Assembly: GCA_963734055.1 (NCBI GenBank)
Contig: CAVTFQ010000002.1
Coordinates: 806,001 to 870,000, forward strand
Source: CAIWHR01 sp963734055
Lineage (GTDB): Bacteria; Pseudomonadota; Gammaproteobacteria; Burkholderiales; Casimicrobiaceae
Direction: 5' to 3'
DNA length: 64,000 bases
The first letter of the stretch is position 1. Each line of letters opens with the position of its first letter. Below, in pieces: positions 25,612 to 34,854 of the stretch. The notes beneath the pieces were generated by a model. The model worked only from the letters and a program-made list of their open reading frames with translations. It was not told where the DNA came from and made no database searches. Made by a program: the position numbers and the translations under genes.

Positions 25612-26768
25612 TGCTGCTCTGGCTCACCGAGATGCTGGCACGCGACGCGAACATCCGCGCGTTCAACGTGTTCGGCTACCTGACGCTCCGCGCCGTGCTC
25701 GCCTGCATGACGGCGCTCTTCATCTCGTTCATCGTCGGGCCGCGGATGATCGCGTGGCTCTCGCGAATGAAGATCGGCCAGTCCGTGCGCGACGACGGCC
25801 CGCAGACGCACCTGCCCAAGGCCGGCACGCCGACGATGGGGGGCGCGCTGATCCTCGTCTCGATCGCGGTGACGACGCTGCTCTGGGGCGACCTGGCGAA
25901 CCGCTTCGTCTGGGTCGTGCTGCTCGTGACCCTCGCCTTCGGCGCGATCGGCTGGGTCGACGACTGGCGCAAGGTCGTGAAGCGCAATCCGAAGGGGCTC
26001 TCGGCGCGGCAGAAGATCTTCTGGCAATCGCTGGTGGGCGTCCTCGCTGCCGCCTACCTCGCGTTCTCGGTGTCGGCGTCGGACAACGCAGAGGTGCAAA
26101 GGCTCGTCTTCGACTGGGTCCGGAGCGGATTCAACGTGAGCCTGTCGCCGAAGGCGGACCTGATCGTCCCGTTCTTCAAGACGGTCTCCTACCCGGTCGG
26201 TGTCTGGGGCTTTATCGCGCTCACGTATTTCGTGATCGTCGGCACGAGCAATGCGGTCAATCTCACCGACGGCCTCGACGGCCTCGCGATCATGCCGACG
26301 GTGATGATCGGCTCGGCGCTCGGCATCTTCGCCTACGTGAGCGGGAACGCGATCTTCGCTCGCTACCTCCAGTTTCCGCTGATCCCCGGCGCGGGCGAGC
26401 TCGCGGTCATCTGCGGCGCGCTTGCCGGCGCGGGGCTCGGCTTCCTCTGGTTCAACGCGTATCCCGCGGAAGTGTTCATGGGCGACGTCGGCGCACTGTC
26501 GCTCGGCGCGGCGCTCGGGACCATGGCCGTCATCGTCCGCCAGGAGATCGTGCTGTTCATCATGGGTGGGGTGTTCGTCGTCGAGACCCTGTCCGTGATG
26601 ATCCAGGTCGCGTCGTTCAAGCTGACCGGCCGTCGCGTCTTCCGGATGGCCCCGATCCACCACCACTACGAGCTCAAGGGCTGGAAGGAGAACCAGGTCG
26701 TCGTCCGGTTCTGGATCATCACGATGCTGCTCGTGCTGTTCGGCCTGTCGAGCCTGAAGCTGCGCTGA
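25611..26768 (+). CDS. mraY: Phospho-MurNAc-pentapeptide transferase MraY
   Basis: A 385-residue integral membrane enzyme with ten predicted helices that makes lipid I on the inner face of the membrane. The aspartate-rich motif region GWVDDWRK and the catalytic NLTDGLDGLA segment are intact, and the HHHYELKGW motif is near the C-terminus. The ATG overlaps the murF stop and the stop overlaps murD. Confidence 0.97.
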   Translation: MLLWLTEMLARDANIRAFNVFGYLTLRAVLACMTALFISFIVGPRMIAWLSRMKIGQSVRDDGPQTHLPKAGTPTMGGALILVSIAVTTLLWGDLANRFVWVVLLVTLAFGAIGWVDDWRKVVKRNPKGLSARQKIFWQSLVGVLAAAYLAFSVSASDNAEVQRLVFDWVRSGFNVSLSPKADLIVPFFKTVSYPVGVWGFIALTYFVIVGTSNAVNLTDGLDGLAIMPTVMIGSALGIFAYVSGNAIFARYLQFPLIPGAGELAVICGALAGAGLGFLWFNAYPAEVFMGDVGALSLGAALGTMAVIVRQEIVLFIMGGVFVVETLSVMIQVASFKLTGRRVFRMAPIHHHYELKGWKENQVVVRFWIITMLLVLFGLSSLKLR

Positions 26769-28141
26769 TGGATTACGCGGATCGCAACGCCGTCGTGCTG
26801 GGGCTCGGCCTCACCGGGTTCTCGCTCGCACGGCACCTGGCGGCGCAGGGGGCGACCGTGCGCATCGCGGACACGCGGCCCGCGCCGCCGTTCGCCGACC
26901 GGCTCCGCGCGATGCTGCCCGACGTCCGGGTGGCCTCCGGCCCGTTCGGCGCCGCGACCGTCGCGGGTGCCGATCTGATCGCGATCAGTCCCGGCGTCCC
27001 GAAGGACCAACCGTTCATCGCGGCGGCGGTTGCGCGCGGCGCCGAGCTCGTCGGCGACGTCGAGCTCTTCGCTCGCGCGCTGCCGCCGCACCCGAAGGTG
27101 ATCGCGATCACGGGCTCGAACGGCAAGACCACGGTGACCGCGCTAACGGGCGCACTGGTCCAAGCCGCGGGCCTCGCGACCGTCGTCGCCGGCAACATCG
27201 GCGAACCGGTGCTCGACGCGCTGCCGGACGACCACGCGTGGCCGGACGTGTTCGTGCTCGAGCTCTCGAGCTTCCAGCTCGAAACGACGTACTCGCTTGC
27301 TCCGGTCGCGGCGGCCGTGCTCAACGTCACCGAGAACCACCTCGACCGCTATCCGAGCCTCGATGCCTACGCGGCGGCGAAGGCGCGGATCTTCGCGCAC
27401 GGCGGCATCCAGGTGCTGAATCGCGACGACGCGCGCTCGCTCGCCATGCGGCGCGAGGGGATGCTGGTCCAGACGTTCGGGGCGGGCGTGCCCGAATCGG
27501 AGGAGGCCTGGGGGCTCGTGGACCGTGGCAGCGAGGGCGGCGCGTGGCTGGCCCGCGGTGGGGCGTTGCTCCTCCCCGCATCGGACCTGACGCTCGTGGG
27601 CCGGCACAACGCGCAGAATGCGCTGGCCGCGCTCGCGCTCGTCTCCGCAGTCGCCAAGATCGACCGCCGAGTGCTCGCGGCGCTCGCCGCGTTCGAAGGC
27701 CTGCCGCACCGGATGCAGCGGATCGCGCAGGCCGGGGGCGTTGCCTACGTCGACGACTCGAAGGGCACGACGGTCGCGGCGACCCGGGCGGCGCTCGACG
27801 GCATCGATCGTCCGGTCGTGCTGATCGCGGGCGGCGACGGCAAGGGGCAGGACTTCGCGCCACTCCGCGCGAGCGTCGACGCGCGCTGCCGCGCCGTGCT
27901 CCTGATCGGTCGCGACGCGCCGTCGCTCGAGCGCGCGCTCGCGGGGACCCGCGCGGCGGTCGAACGCTGCGAGACGCTCGACGCGGCCGTCGCGCGCGCG
28001 GTCGTGCTCGCGCGGGAGGGCGACGTGGTGCTGCTCTCGCCGGCGTGCGCGAGCCTCGACCAGTTCGCGAACTATGTCGAGCGCGGCGACCGTTTCGCGG
28101 CGCTGGTCCGCGCGCGGGCGGCGGAGGGCGCGCATGCGTAA
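26768..28141 (+). CDS. murD: UDP-MurNAc-L-Ala:D-Glu ligase MurD
   Basis: A 457-residue Mur ligase that adds D-glutamate to UDP-MurNAc-L-Ala. The N-terminal Rossmann segment is VVLGLGLTGFSLARHL. The P-loop GSNGKTT is at 116-122, and the C-terminal domain has DDSKGTTVAAT and SPACASLDQF. One-base overlap with mraY, and the last 8 bases overlap ftsW. Confidence 0.97.
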   Translation: MDYADRNAVVLGLGLTGFSLARHLAAQGATVRIADTRPAPPFADRLRAMLPDVRVASGPFGAATVAGADLIAISPGVPKDQPFIAAAVARGAELVGDVELFARALPPHPKVIAITGSNGKTTVTALTGALVQAAGLATVVAGNIGEPVLDALPDDHAWPDVFVLELSSFQLETTYSLAPVAAAVLNVTENHLDRYPSLDAYAAAKARIFAHGGIQVLNRDDARSLAMRREGMLVQTFGAGVPESEEAWGLVDRGSEGGAWLARGGALLLPASDLTLVGRHNAQNALAALALVSAVAKIDRRVLAALAAFEGLPHRMQRIAQAGGVAYVDDSKGTTVAATRAALDGIDRPVVLIAGGDGKGQDFAPLRASVDARCRAVLLIGRDAPSLERALAGTRAAVERCETLDAAVARAVVLAREGDVVLLSPACASLDQFANYVERGDRFAALVRARAAEGAHA

Positions 28142-29378
28142 GACGATCGCGGCGACCGGAATGCTGCGGCCGTTCACGGCGCCCCGGGTGAGCGCCGGAC
28201 TCGGTGCGCTGCCGCGCGAGCCGCGCACGATGCTCACGTGGGACGCCTCGCTCGCGTGGGCGACGCTGCTCCTGCTCGCGGCCGGGATCGTGATGGTGTA
28301 CTCGGCCTCGATCGCGACCGCGGAGGCGTCGTCGTACACCGGATACCACGCGTGGTACTTCCTCCTGCGGCACTCGCTCTTCGTCGCCGCCGGCCTCGTA
28401 GCCGCGGTCATCGCGTTCCAGGTGCCGATGAAGGCATGGCAGGCGCTCGCGCCGTGGCTCTTCGGCGCCGCCGTCGCGCTGCTGGTGCTGGTGCTCGTTC
28501 CTGGCATCGGGCGCTCCGTCAACGGCAGCCGGCGCTGGCTGTCGCTCGTCATCGTGAACCTGCAGCCTTCCGAGCTCATGAAGCTCGCAGTCGTGCTCTA
28601 TGCCGCGAGCTACGCGGTGCGCAAGGCTGCGTTCCTGCACGCGCGGCAGCCGCTCCGGCAAACGCTCCTGCGCGGCTTCCTGCCGCTGTTCGCGGTGACG
28701 GTGGCGACGTCCGCGCTGCTGCTGCTCGAGCCCGACTTCGGCGCGTTCGTCGTCATCGTCGTGATCGCCCTCGGCATCCTCTTCCTCGGCGGCCTCGACT
28801 GGCGGTTGTTCCTGTGTCTCCTGCTCCTGCTCCCGATCGGGCTCTCGGCGATCCTCGTCGCCGCGCCGTACCGGCTACAGCGGCTCGCGGCGTTCCTCGA
28901 CCCGTGGTCCGATCCGTTCGGCAAGGGCTATCAGCTGTCGCATTCGCTGATCGCGTTCGGTCGCGGAGAGTGGTTCGGCGTGGGCCTGGGCGCGAGCGTC
29001 GAGAAGCTCCTCTACCTGCCGGAGGCGCACACCGACTTCCTGCTCGCCGTGATCGCGGAGGAGCTGGGCTTCGCCGGCGTGCTGGCAATCCTCGGGCTGT
29101 TCGTCTGGCTGCTCTATCGCGCGTACGCGATCAGCCGCCAGGCGACGCGCCTCGCTCGGCCGTTCGCGGCGCTGACCGCGCAGGGCATCGGTCTCTGGTT
29201 CGGCGTGCAGGCCATCATCAACATCGGCGTCAACATGGGCGTCCTGCCGACCAAGGGCCTCACGCTGCCGCTGCTCTCGTTCGGAGGCTCGGGCATCCTC
29301 GCCAACTGCGTCGCGGTCGCGCTGCTCCTGCGCGTCGACTATGAGAATCGGCGGCTTCTGCGGGGGTTCACCGTATGA
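28134..29378 (+). CDS. ftsW: Septal glycosyltransferase FtsW
   Basis: A 414-residue SEDS-family membrane protein with about ten helices that polymerises lipid II into septal glycan with FtsI. Characteristic loops include NLQPSELMKLAVVLYAA, FGKGYQLSHSLIAFGRG and the C-terminal LPLLSFGGSG motif. The ATG at 28134 overlaps murD by 8 bases. It ends NRRLLRGFTV. The same ten residues plus stop are encoded again 110 bases downstream (see findings). Confidence 0.96.
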   Translation: MRKTIAATGMLRPFTAPRVSAGLGALPREPRTMLTWDASLAWATLLLLAAGIVMVYSASIATAEASSYTGYHAWYFLLRHSLFVAAGLVAAVIAFQVPMKAWQALAPWLFGAAVALLVLVLVPGIGRSVNGSRRWLSLVIVNLQPSELMKLAVVLYAASYAVRKAAFLHARQPLRQTLLRGFLPLFAVTVATSALLLLEPDFGAFVVIVVIALGILFLGGLDWRLFLCLLLLLPIGLSAILVAAPYRLQRLAAFLDPWSDPFGKGYQLSHSLIAFGRGEWFGVGLGASVEKLLYLPEAHTDFLLAVIAEELGFAGVLAILGLFVWLLYRAYAISRQATRLARPFAALTAQGIGLWFGVQAIINIGVNMGVLPTKGLTLPLLSFGGSGILANCVAVALLLRVDYENRRLLRGFTV

Positions 29379-29488
29379 CCGCCGCCCGGCATCCTAAGGT
29401 AATTCACAGCTCTGTGCCGCCGATTCCGGCGAGCACTGACGTGAGCGCGGCGAACGTCAAGGGCGCGGCAGCGCCCGGTGCTCGCTCA

Positions 29489-29521
29489 AATCGACGATTG
29501 CTCCGCGGATTCACGGTATGA
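29489..29521 (+). pseudogene. Fossil copy of the ftsW 3' end
   Basis: Codons 29489-29518 encode NRRLLRGFTV and are followed by TGA, exactly the C-terminus of FtsW (29346-29378). Seven of the ten codons differ, all synonymously. Bases after the two stops are also similar (CCGCCGCC and GCACCGCC). Upstream of these ten codons no FtsW similarity is seen. Confidence 0.7.
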
Positions 29522-29656
29522 GCACCGCCGGACCGCACCGAACGCCCGCGCGAGCAGGGCGAAGCCAAGGCCCGAAGGGCGCGTCTGCGAGCGCGGGTGG
29601 CGGCCGAGCCCCTTGCCCGTCGGGAGCAATGAGGCGGCTTGGAGGCCGCGCGAATC

Positions 29657-29705
29657 GCTCCCCCTCGGGGGGCAGCGCAGCGGCGCCAGCCGCAAGCGTG
29701 GGGGC
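29657..29705. repeat. REP-like repeat copy R3 (before murG)
   Basis: A 49-base GC-rich repeat with CCCCCTCGGGGG at its left and GTGGGGG at its right. It matches copy R4 at 48 of 49 positions. Its right-hand G run lies about 8 bases before the murG ATG and is the only ribosome-site-like sequence there. Confidence 0.8.
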
Positions 29706-29711
29706 TCACCG

Positions 29712-30794
29712 ATGAGCGGAACGGTGATGATCACGACCGGCGGCACGGGCGGCCACATCTTCCCGGGTCTCGCCGTGGCGGCGAAGCTCGTCGCGCGCGG
29801 CTGGCGCGTGTTCTGGCTCGGCACGCGGGAAGGGATGGAAGCGAAGCTCGTCCCGCAGCACGGCGTCGCGTTCGAGGGCGTCGCCTTCGGCGGCGTGCGC
29901 GGCAAAGGCCTGCGCCAGCTCGTCCTCGGTCCCTTCGCGCTCGCTCGCGCCTGCTGGCAGAGCCGCGGCATCATCCGCCGCCGCGCGCCCGACGTCGTGC
30001 TGGGCTTCGGCGGCTTCGCGTCGTTTCCCGGCGCGCTGATGGGCGTCGCCGCGGCCAAGCCGCTCGTGCTGCACGAGCAGAATGCTGTCGCGGGACTCGC
30101 GAACCGCGTGCTCGCCTACGGCGCGGACCGCATCCTGACCGGATTCCCGGGTGCGTTCGCCGCGCGCTGGTCGCGCCGGACCGACTGGGTGGGCAACCCG
30201 GTGCGAGACACGTTCGCACGGATTCCTCCGCCCGAGGCCCGCTTTGCCGGGCGCGCGGGCCCGCTGCGGCTCCTCGTCGTGGGCGGCAGTCTCGGCGCCG
30301 CCGGCCTGAACGAGCGGGTGCCGAAGGCGCTCGCGCAGATCCCGCCTGCGTCGCGCCCGCGCGTCGTCCACCAGTCCGGCGAGCGGCACGTCGACTCGCT
30401 GCGCGCCGCCTACCGCGAGGCGGGCGTCGATGCCGAGTGCGTCGCGTTCATCGACGACATCGCGTCGCGCTACGCGGAAGCCGATCTCGTCGTCTGCCGC
30501 GGCGGCGCGACGACCGTCGCCGAGCTCGCCGCGGTCGGCGTCGGCGCGATCGTCGTGCCGCTGCCGGGCGCGATCGCCGACGAGCAGAGCGCGAACACGC
30601 GCTTTCTCGTCGACGCGGGCGCCGCGGTGATGGTGACGCAGGCGGAGCTCACGCCGGAGGTGCTCGCGGAGCGCATCCGCGCGAGCACGCGCGACTCGCT
30701 CCTCGCGATGGCGATCGCCGCGCGCAAGGTCGCGCGCCCCGACGCTGCCGACCGCGTCGCCGAGGCGTGCATCGCGCTGGGGACGGCGCGATGA
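29712..30794 (+). CDS. murG: Lipid II synthase MurG
   Basis: A 360-residue GT28 glycosyltransferase that adds GlcNAc to lipid I on the cytoplasmic face of the membrane. The N-terminal TGGTGGHIFPGLAVA loop and the C-terminal nucleotide-binding segments (VVGGSLGA, CRGGATTVAEL) are present. ATG 29712 gives the family start. Its ribosome site appears to be supplied by the right end of repeat R3. The stop overlaps murC. Confidence 0.96.
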   Translation: MSGTVMITTGGTGGHIFPGLAVAAKLVARGWRVFWLGTREGMEAKLVPQHGVAFEGVAFGGVRGKGLRQLVLGPFALARACWQSRGIIRRRAPDVVLGFGGFASFPGALMGVAAAKPLVLHEQNAVAGLANRVLAYGADRILTGFPGAFAARWSRRTDWVGNPVRDTFARIPPPEARFAGRAGPLRLLVVGGSLGAAGLNERVPKALAQIPPASRPRVVHQSGERHVDSLRAAYREAGVDAECVAFIDDIASRYAEADLVVCRGGATTVAELAAVGVGAIVVPLPGAIADEQSANTRFLVDAGAAVMVTQAELTPEVLAERIRASTRDSLLAMAIAARKVARPDAADRVAEACIALGTAR

Positions 30795-32173
30795 AGCACA
30801 AGGTGAAACGCGTGCACTTCGTCGGCATCGGCGGCGCCGGGATGAGCGGCATCGCCGAAGTGCTCGCCACTCAGGGCTACCAGGTTTCGGGATCGGATGT
30901 CGCCGCGAGCGCGGCGACGAAGCGCCTCGCCGGCCTCGGCGTGCGGATCGCGATCGGCCACGACGCCGCGCACGTCGCGGGCGCGGACGCCGTCGTCGTC
31001 TCCGCGGCCGTGGCCACCGACAACCCGGAAGTCGCCGCGGCGCGCGGACGCGGCATCCCCGTCGTGCCCCGCGCGCTGATGCTGGCCGAGCTGATGCGCC
31101 TCAAGACCGGGATTGCCGTCGCGGGCACGCACGGCAAGACGACGACGACGAGCCTGATCGCCTCGGTGTTGGCCGAGGGCGAGCTCGATCCGACGTTCGT
31201 GATCGGCGGCCGGCTGCTCTCGGCGGACACGCACGCGCGGCTCGGCAAGGGCGATTTCCTGGTCGCCGAGGCCGACGAGTCGGACGCGTCGTTCCTGTAC
31301 CTGTCCCCCGCGCTCGCCGTGATCACGAACATCGACGCCGACCACATGGAGACCTACGGCCACGACTTCGCGCGACTCAAGCGCGCGTTCGTCGACTTCG
31401 CGCTGCGGCTGCCGTTCTACGGCGTGGCGGTGCTCTGCGTCGACGACGACAACGTCCGCGAGATCATGCCGCAGATCGCGAAGCCGCTCGTCACCTACGG
31501 GCTCGCCGAGGATGCCCGGCTGCGGGCGATCGACGTCGCCAACGCGGCCGGCCGGATGCGCTTCGTCGCGCGCGCCGCGCAGGCACCCGACCTGCCGGTC
31601 GAGCTCAACCTGCCGGGCATCCACAACGTGAGAAACGCGCTCGCGGCGATCGCGATCGGCCGCGAACTCGGTGTCGCGGACGCGGCGATCGCGAAGGCGC
31701 TCTCCGAGTTCCGCGGCGTCGGCCGCCGGTTCCAGCGCTGGGGCGACGTCGCGCTGCCGGGCGGCGGAGCGTACGCGCTGATCGACGATTACGGCCACCA
31801 CCCGGTCGAGATGGCGGCGACGATCGACGCCGCGCGCGGCAGCTTTCCGGGGCGCCGCCTCGTGCTCGCATTCCAGCCGCACCGCTACACTCGCACGCGC
31901 GACCTGTTCGAGGATTTTGTCGCCGTGCTGTCCACCGTCGACGCGCTCGTGCTGGCGGACGTCTATCCCGCGGGTGAGCCGCCGATCGTCGCTGCGGACG
32001 GCCGCGCGCTCGCGCGGGCGGTGCGGGTCGCGGGCCAGGTCGAGCCGGTGTTCGCCGAGAAGCTCGCCGACGTCGCTCCGGCCATCAGCGCGATCGTGCG
32101 CGCCGGCGACGTCGTCGTCACGATGGGCGCCGGCTCGATCGGGCAGGTTCCTTCGCAACTCGCCTCTCCATGA
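30791..32173 (+). CDS. murC: UDP-MurNAc:L-alanine ligase MurC
   Basis: A 460-residue Mur ligase that adds L-alanine, the first stem-peptide residue. It has the N-terminal Rossmann segment FVGIGGAGMSGIAEVL, the P-loop GTHGKTT (112-118) and the DDYGHHPVEM motif. ATGA overlap with murG and a 4-base overlap with murB. Confidence 0.97.
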   Translation: MKHKVKRVHFVGIGGAGMSGIAEVLATQGYQVSGSDVAASAATKRLAGLGVRIAIGHDAAHVAGADAVVVSAAVATDNPEVAAARGRGIPVVPRALMLAELMRLKTGIAVAGTHGKTTTTSLIASVLAEGELDPTFVIGGRLLSADTHARLGKGDFLVAEADESDASFLYLSPALAVITNIDADHMETYGHDFARLKRAFVDFALRLPFYGVAVLCVDDDNVREIMPQIAKPLVTYGLAEDARLRAIDVANAAGRMRFVARAAQAPDLPVELNLPGIHNVRNALAAIAIGRELGVADAAIAKALSEFRGVGRRFQRWGDVALPGGGAYALIDDYGHHPVEMAATIDAARGSFPGRRLVLAFQPHRYTRTRDLFEDFVAVLSTVDALVLADVYPAGEPPIVAADGRALARAVRVAGQVEPVFAEKLADVAPAISAIVRAGDVVVTMGAGSIGQVPSQLASP

Positions 32174-33090
32174 TGATGACCGAGCCGCGCCGGTTCGAGC
32201 TGCTTCGCGGAACGCTGTCCCGCGCGGCGCCGCTCGCGCGCTACACGAGCTGGCGCTGCGGGGGACCCGCCGAGCTCCTCTACGTGCCGGCCGACCGCGA
32301 GGACTTGGCGACGTTCGTCCGGCAGCTCGGGCCGGACGAGCCGCTGACGGTCATCGGCCTCGGCAGCAATCTGCTCGTGCGCGATGGCGGAATCCGGGGC
32401 GCGGTCATCGTGCTGCACGCGGCGCTCGGCACGCTCGAGCTCCGCGGCGACCTGGTCTACGCGGAAGCCGGCGTCGCGAGCCCGAAGGTCGCGCGCTTCG
32501 CGGCGAATCACTCGCTCGCCGGCGGCGAATTTCTCGCCGGCATCCCCGGAACCGTCGGCGGCGCGCTCGCGATGAACGCGGGCTGCTACGGCGGCGAGAC
32601 GTGGCGGCACGTCGAGCGAGTCGAAGTGCTGACGCGCGACGGTCGGTTCGAGATCCGGAACGCTGGGGCCTATGCGATCGGCTATCGCAGCGTGCGGCGC
32701 GCCGACGGCAGCGCGGCGGACGGGATCTTCACCGCGGCGTGGCTGCGCTTCGTCACCGGGGACGCCGACGCTTCGCGCGCGACGATCCGCGACCTTCTGC
32801 GGCGGCGCATCGCCACGCAGCCGCTCGAGCTTCCGAACGCCGGCAGCGTGTTCAGGAACCCGGAGGGCGACCACGCCGCGCGGCTGATCGAGAGCTGCGG
32901 TCTCAAGGGTCATGCGATCGGCAGCGCGCGCGTCTCCGAGAAGCACGCAAACTTCATCGTGAATCCCGGGGGCGCGGCGCGCGCGGCCGACGTCGAGGCG
33001 CTGATCGAGCACGTGCGCAAGGTCGTCCTCGCGCGGACCGGGGTCGCGCTCGAAGCCGAGGTGCGCGTGATCGGCGACGCCGCGCCATGA
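32170..33090 (+). CDS. murB: UDP-N-acetylenolpyruvoylglucosamine reductase MurB
   Basis: A 306-residue FAD-dependent reductase that converts UDP-GlcNAc-enolpyruvate to UDP-MurNAc. FAD-binding segments GLGSNLLVRDGGI and GIPGTVGGALAMNAG are present, as is the GSVFRNPEGD segment of the active site. It looks like a type I MurB without the extra domain. Start within a run of ATGs overlapping the murC stop. Confidence 0.96.
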   Translation: MMMTEPRRFELLRGTLSRAAPLARYTSWRCGGPAELLYVPADREDLATFVRQLGPDEPLTVIGLGSNLLVRDGGIRGAVIVLHAALGTLELRGDLVYAEAGVASPKVARFAANHSLAGGEFLAGIPGTVGGALAMNAGCYGGETWRHVERVEVLTRDGRFEIRNAGAYAIGYRSVRRADGSAADGIFTAAWLRFVTGDADASRATIRDLLRRRIATQPLELPNAGSVFRNPEGDHAARLIESCGLKGHAIGSARVSEKHANFIVNPGGAARAADVEALIEHVRKVVLARTGVALEAEVRVIGDAAP

Positions 33091-33120
33091 GCGCCGCCGG
33101 GCCGCCCCAAGGCGCGAATT

Positions 33121-33169
33121 GCTCCCCCTCGGGGGGCAGCGCAGCGGCGACAGCCGCAAGCGTGGGGGC
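33121..33169. repeat. REP-like repeat copy R4 (before ddl)
   Basis: A 49-base repeat almost identical to R3 (one difference). It fills the 85-bp gap between murB and ddl. Its terminal G run is about 9 bases before the ddl ATG, in the position of a ribosome site, as at murG. Confidence 0.8.
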
Positions 33170-33175
33170 ACATCA

Positions 33176-34093
33176 ATGAGCGAGTTCGGCAAGGTCGCCG
33201 TGTTGATGGGCGGTCCGAGCTCCGAGCGCGAGATCTCGTTCCTGTCCGGCAACGCCGTGCTCAAGGCGCTCCGCGAGAAGGGGATCGACGCGCACGCGTT
33301 CGACCCGGCCGAGCGGGATGTCTTCCTGCTTCGGCGCGACGGCTTCGAGCGGGTCTTCATCGCACTCCATGGGCGCTATGGCGAGGACGGCACGGTGCAG
33401 GGAGCGCTCGAGACGCTCAAGATCCCGTACACGGGCAGCGGCGTCATGGCGTCCGCGCTGGCGATGGACAAGTGGCGCACGAAGCTCGTGTGGCGCGCCG
33501 TAGGCATCCCGACGCCCCGCTTCCGCATCGCGAGCGCCGGCACCGACTGGATGCGCGTCGTCGCCGAGCTCGGGCTGCCGCTCATCGTGAAGCCGTCGCG
33601 CGAGGGCTCGACGATCGGCCTCACGAAGGTGACGACGGTCGACCATGGCGAGCTCGCGGAGGCCTACGCGGACGCGGCAAGGCACGACGACCTGGTGCTG
33701 ATCGAGGAGTTCGTGACCGGCGTCGAGCTGACGGCGTCGATCCTCGGCCGGCGCGCGCTGCCGCTGATCCGGATCGAGGCGCCGCACGGGAACTACGACT
33801 ACCAGGCGAAGTACTTCTCCGACGAGACGAAGTATTTCTGTCCGTGCGGGCTCCCGGCCGCGCAGGAGCAGGCGTTGCGCGACGCATCGCTCGCCGCGTT
33901 CGAGGTCGTCGGCTGCACCGGGTGGGGCCGCCTCGACCTGATCCTTCGCGCCGACGGCACGTATTCGTTCCTCGAGGTCAATACGTCACCCGGGATGACC
34001 GGGCACTCGCTGGTGCCGATGGCGGCGAAGGAGGCGGGCATTCCGTTCGCCGAGCTCTGCGTCGAGATCCTGCGGGGCGCGCATGTGGGATGA
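33176..34093 (+). CDS. ddl: D-alanine--D-alanine ligase
   Basis: A 305-residue ATP-grasp ligase that makes the D-Ala-D-Ala dipeptide for MurF. The N-terminal VLMGGPSSEREIS, the ATP-grasp KPSREGSTIGL loop and the C-terminal EVNTSPGMTGHSL metal site are all present. ATG 33176 fits the family N-terminus. A longer in-frame reading starts inside repeat R4 and was rejected. The last bases overlap ftsQ. Confidence 0.96.
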   Translation: MSEFGKVAVLMGGPSSEREISFLSGNAVLKALREKGIDAHAFDPAERDVFLLRRDGFERVFIALHGRYGEDGTVQGALETLKIPYTGSGVMASALAMDKWRTKLVWRAVGIPTPRFRIASAGTDWMRVVAELGLPLIVKPSREGSTIGLTKVTTVDHGELAEAYADAARHDDLVLIEEFVTGVELTASILGRRALPLIRIEAPHGNYDYQAKYFSDETKYFCPCGLPAAQEQALRDASLAAFEVVGCTGWGRLDLILRADGTYSFLEVNTSPGMTGHSLVPMAAKEAGIPFAELCVEILRGAHVG

Positions 34094-34832
34094 CCCGCGC
34101 CAGCTCAACGCCGTCGCGCTGGGGCTCGCGCTGGTCGCGGCGGGCGCGCTTCTGGCCGGCGCGCTCCTGTGGCTCGTCCGCCAGCCGGTGTTCGCCTTCC
34201 GCGAGGTCGTCGTGACCGACGCACCGGCGCGCGCGAGCGCGGCCCACCTCGAAGCCGTCATCCGCGACGAGCTGTCGGGCACGTTCTTCACGATGAATCT
34301 CGATCGCGCGCGCGCGGCGCTGGCGCGCGTGCCGTGGGTGCGCAAGGTCGCGCTGCGGCGCGAATGGCCGCAGCGCCTCCTCGTGACGATCGAGGAGCAC
34401 GAACCCTACGCGCGCTGGAACGCAGACGCCCTCGTGAATCCGCAGGGCGAGATCTTCGCCGCCAGCTTCGACGGCGACCTGCCGCAGCTCGAGGCCCTTG
34501 ACGCGCGGGCGCCCGAAGTGACGGCGCGTCTCCGCGAATGGGGGGCGGCCCTCGCGCCGCTCGGGCTTGCGCTGCGTGAGATCCGCGTGTCGCCGCGAGG
34601 CGGCTGGCACCTGCGCGTCGCGGAGCCCGCAGGGCCGCTCGACGTCGAGCTCGGCCGCGACGGGCCGGGCGAACGGCTCGCGCGCTTCGTCGCAGTCTAC
34701 GGCCGCACGATCGGCGCGCTCGCGCGCGCGGGCACGCGCGTCGACCGGGTCGACCTCAGGTACAGGAACGGGTTCGCGGCGCACGTACCGGGCTTCCGCG
34801 AGCGGCCGGCGAAGAAGACGGGAGCGGCATGA
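34083..34832 (+). CDS. ftsQ: Cell division protein FtsQ
   Basis: A 249-residue bitopic membrane protein. It has a short cytoplasmic tail, one helix (about 11-31), a POTRA domain beginning FAFREVVVTD, and a beta domain with the VPWVRKVALRREWPQRLLVTI segment. It recruits FtsL and FtsB to the divisome. An 11-base overlap with ddl indicates coupled translation. Confidence 0.94.
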   Translation: MWDDPRQLNAVALGLALVAAGALLAGALLWLVRQPVFAFREVVVTDAPARASAAHLEAVIRDELSGTFFTMNLDRARAALARVPWVRKVALRREWPQRLLVTIEEHEPYARWNADALVNPQGEIFAASFDGDLPQLEALDARAPEVTARLREWGAALAPLGLALREIRVSPRGGWHLRVAEPAGPLDVELGRDGPGERLARFVAVYGRTIGALARAGTRVDRVDLRYRNGFAAHVPGFRERPAKKTGAA

Positions 34833-34854
34833 GACGGAAGGGAGCAGCGGATCG

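Larger units (their letters stand above)
29379..29711. other. 333-bp non-coding gap between ftsW and murG
   Basis: In a cluster where genes otherwise overlap, this is an expanded gap. It contains a spacer of about 110 bases, a fossil second copy of the last ten ftsW codons (29489-29521), a low-complexity stretch, and REP-like copy R3 (29657-29705). No open reading here resembles a protein family. Confidence 0.7.

Noticed and set aside
29518..29715. A 65-codon ORF between ftsW and murG
   Set aside because: It begins at the fossil ftsW stop and runs through repeat R3; low complexity and no conservation signal.
20926..33169. The four GC-rich repeats as a CRISPR array
   Set aside because: The copies are kilobases apart with genes between them and have palindromes filling the whole unit. 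There is no regular spacer pattern and no cas gene.
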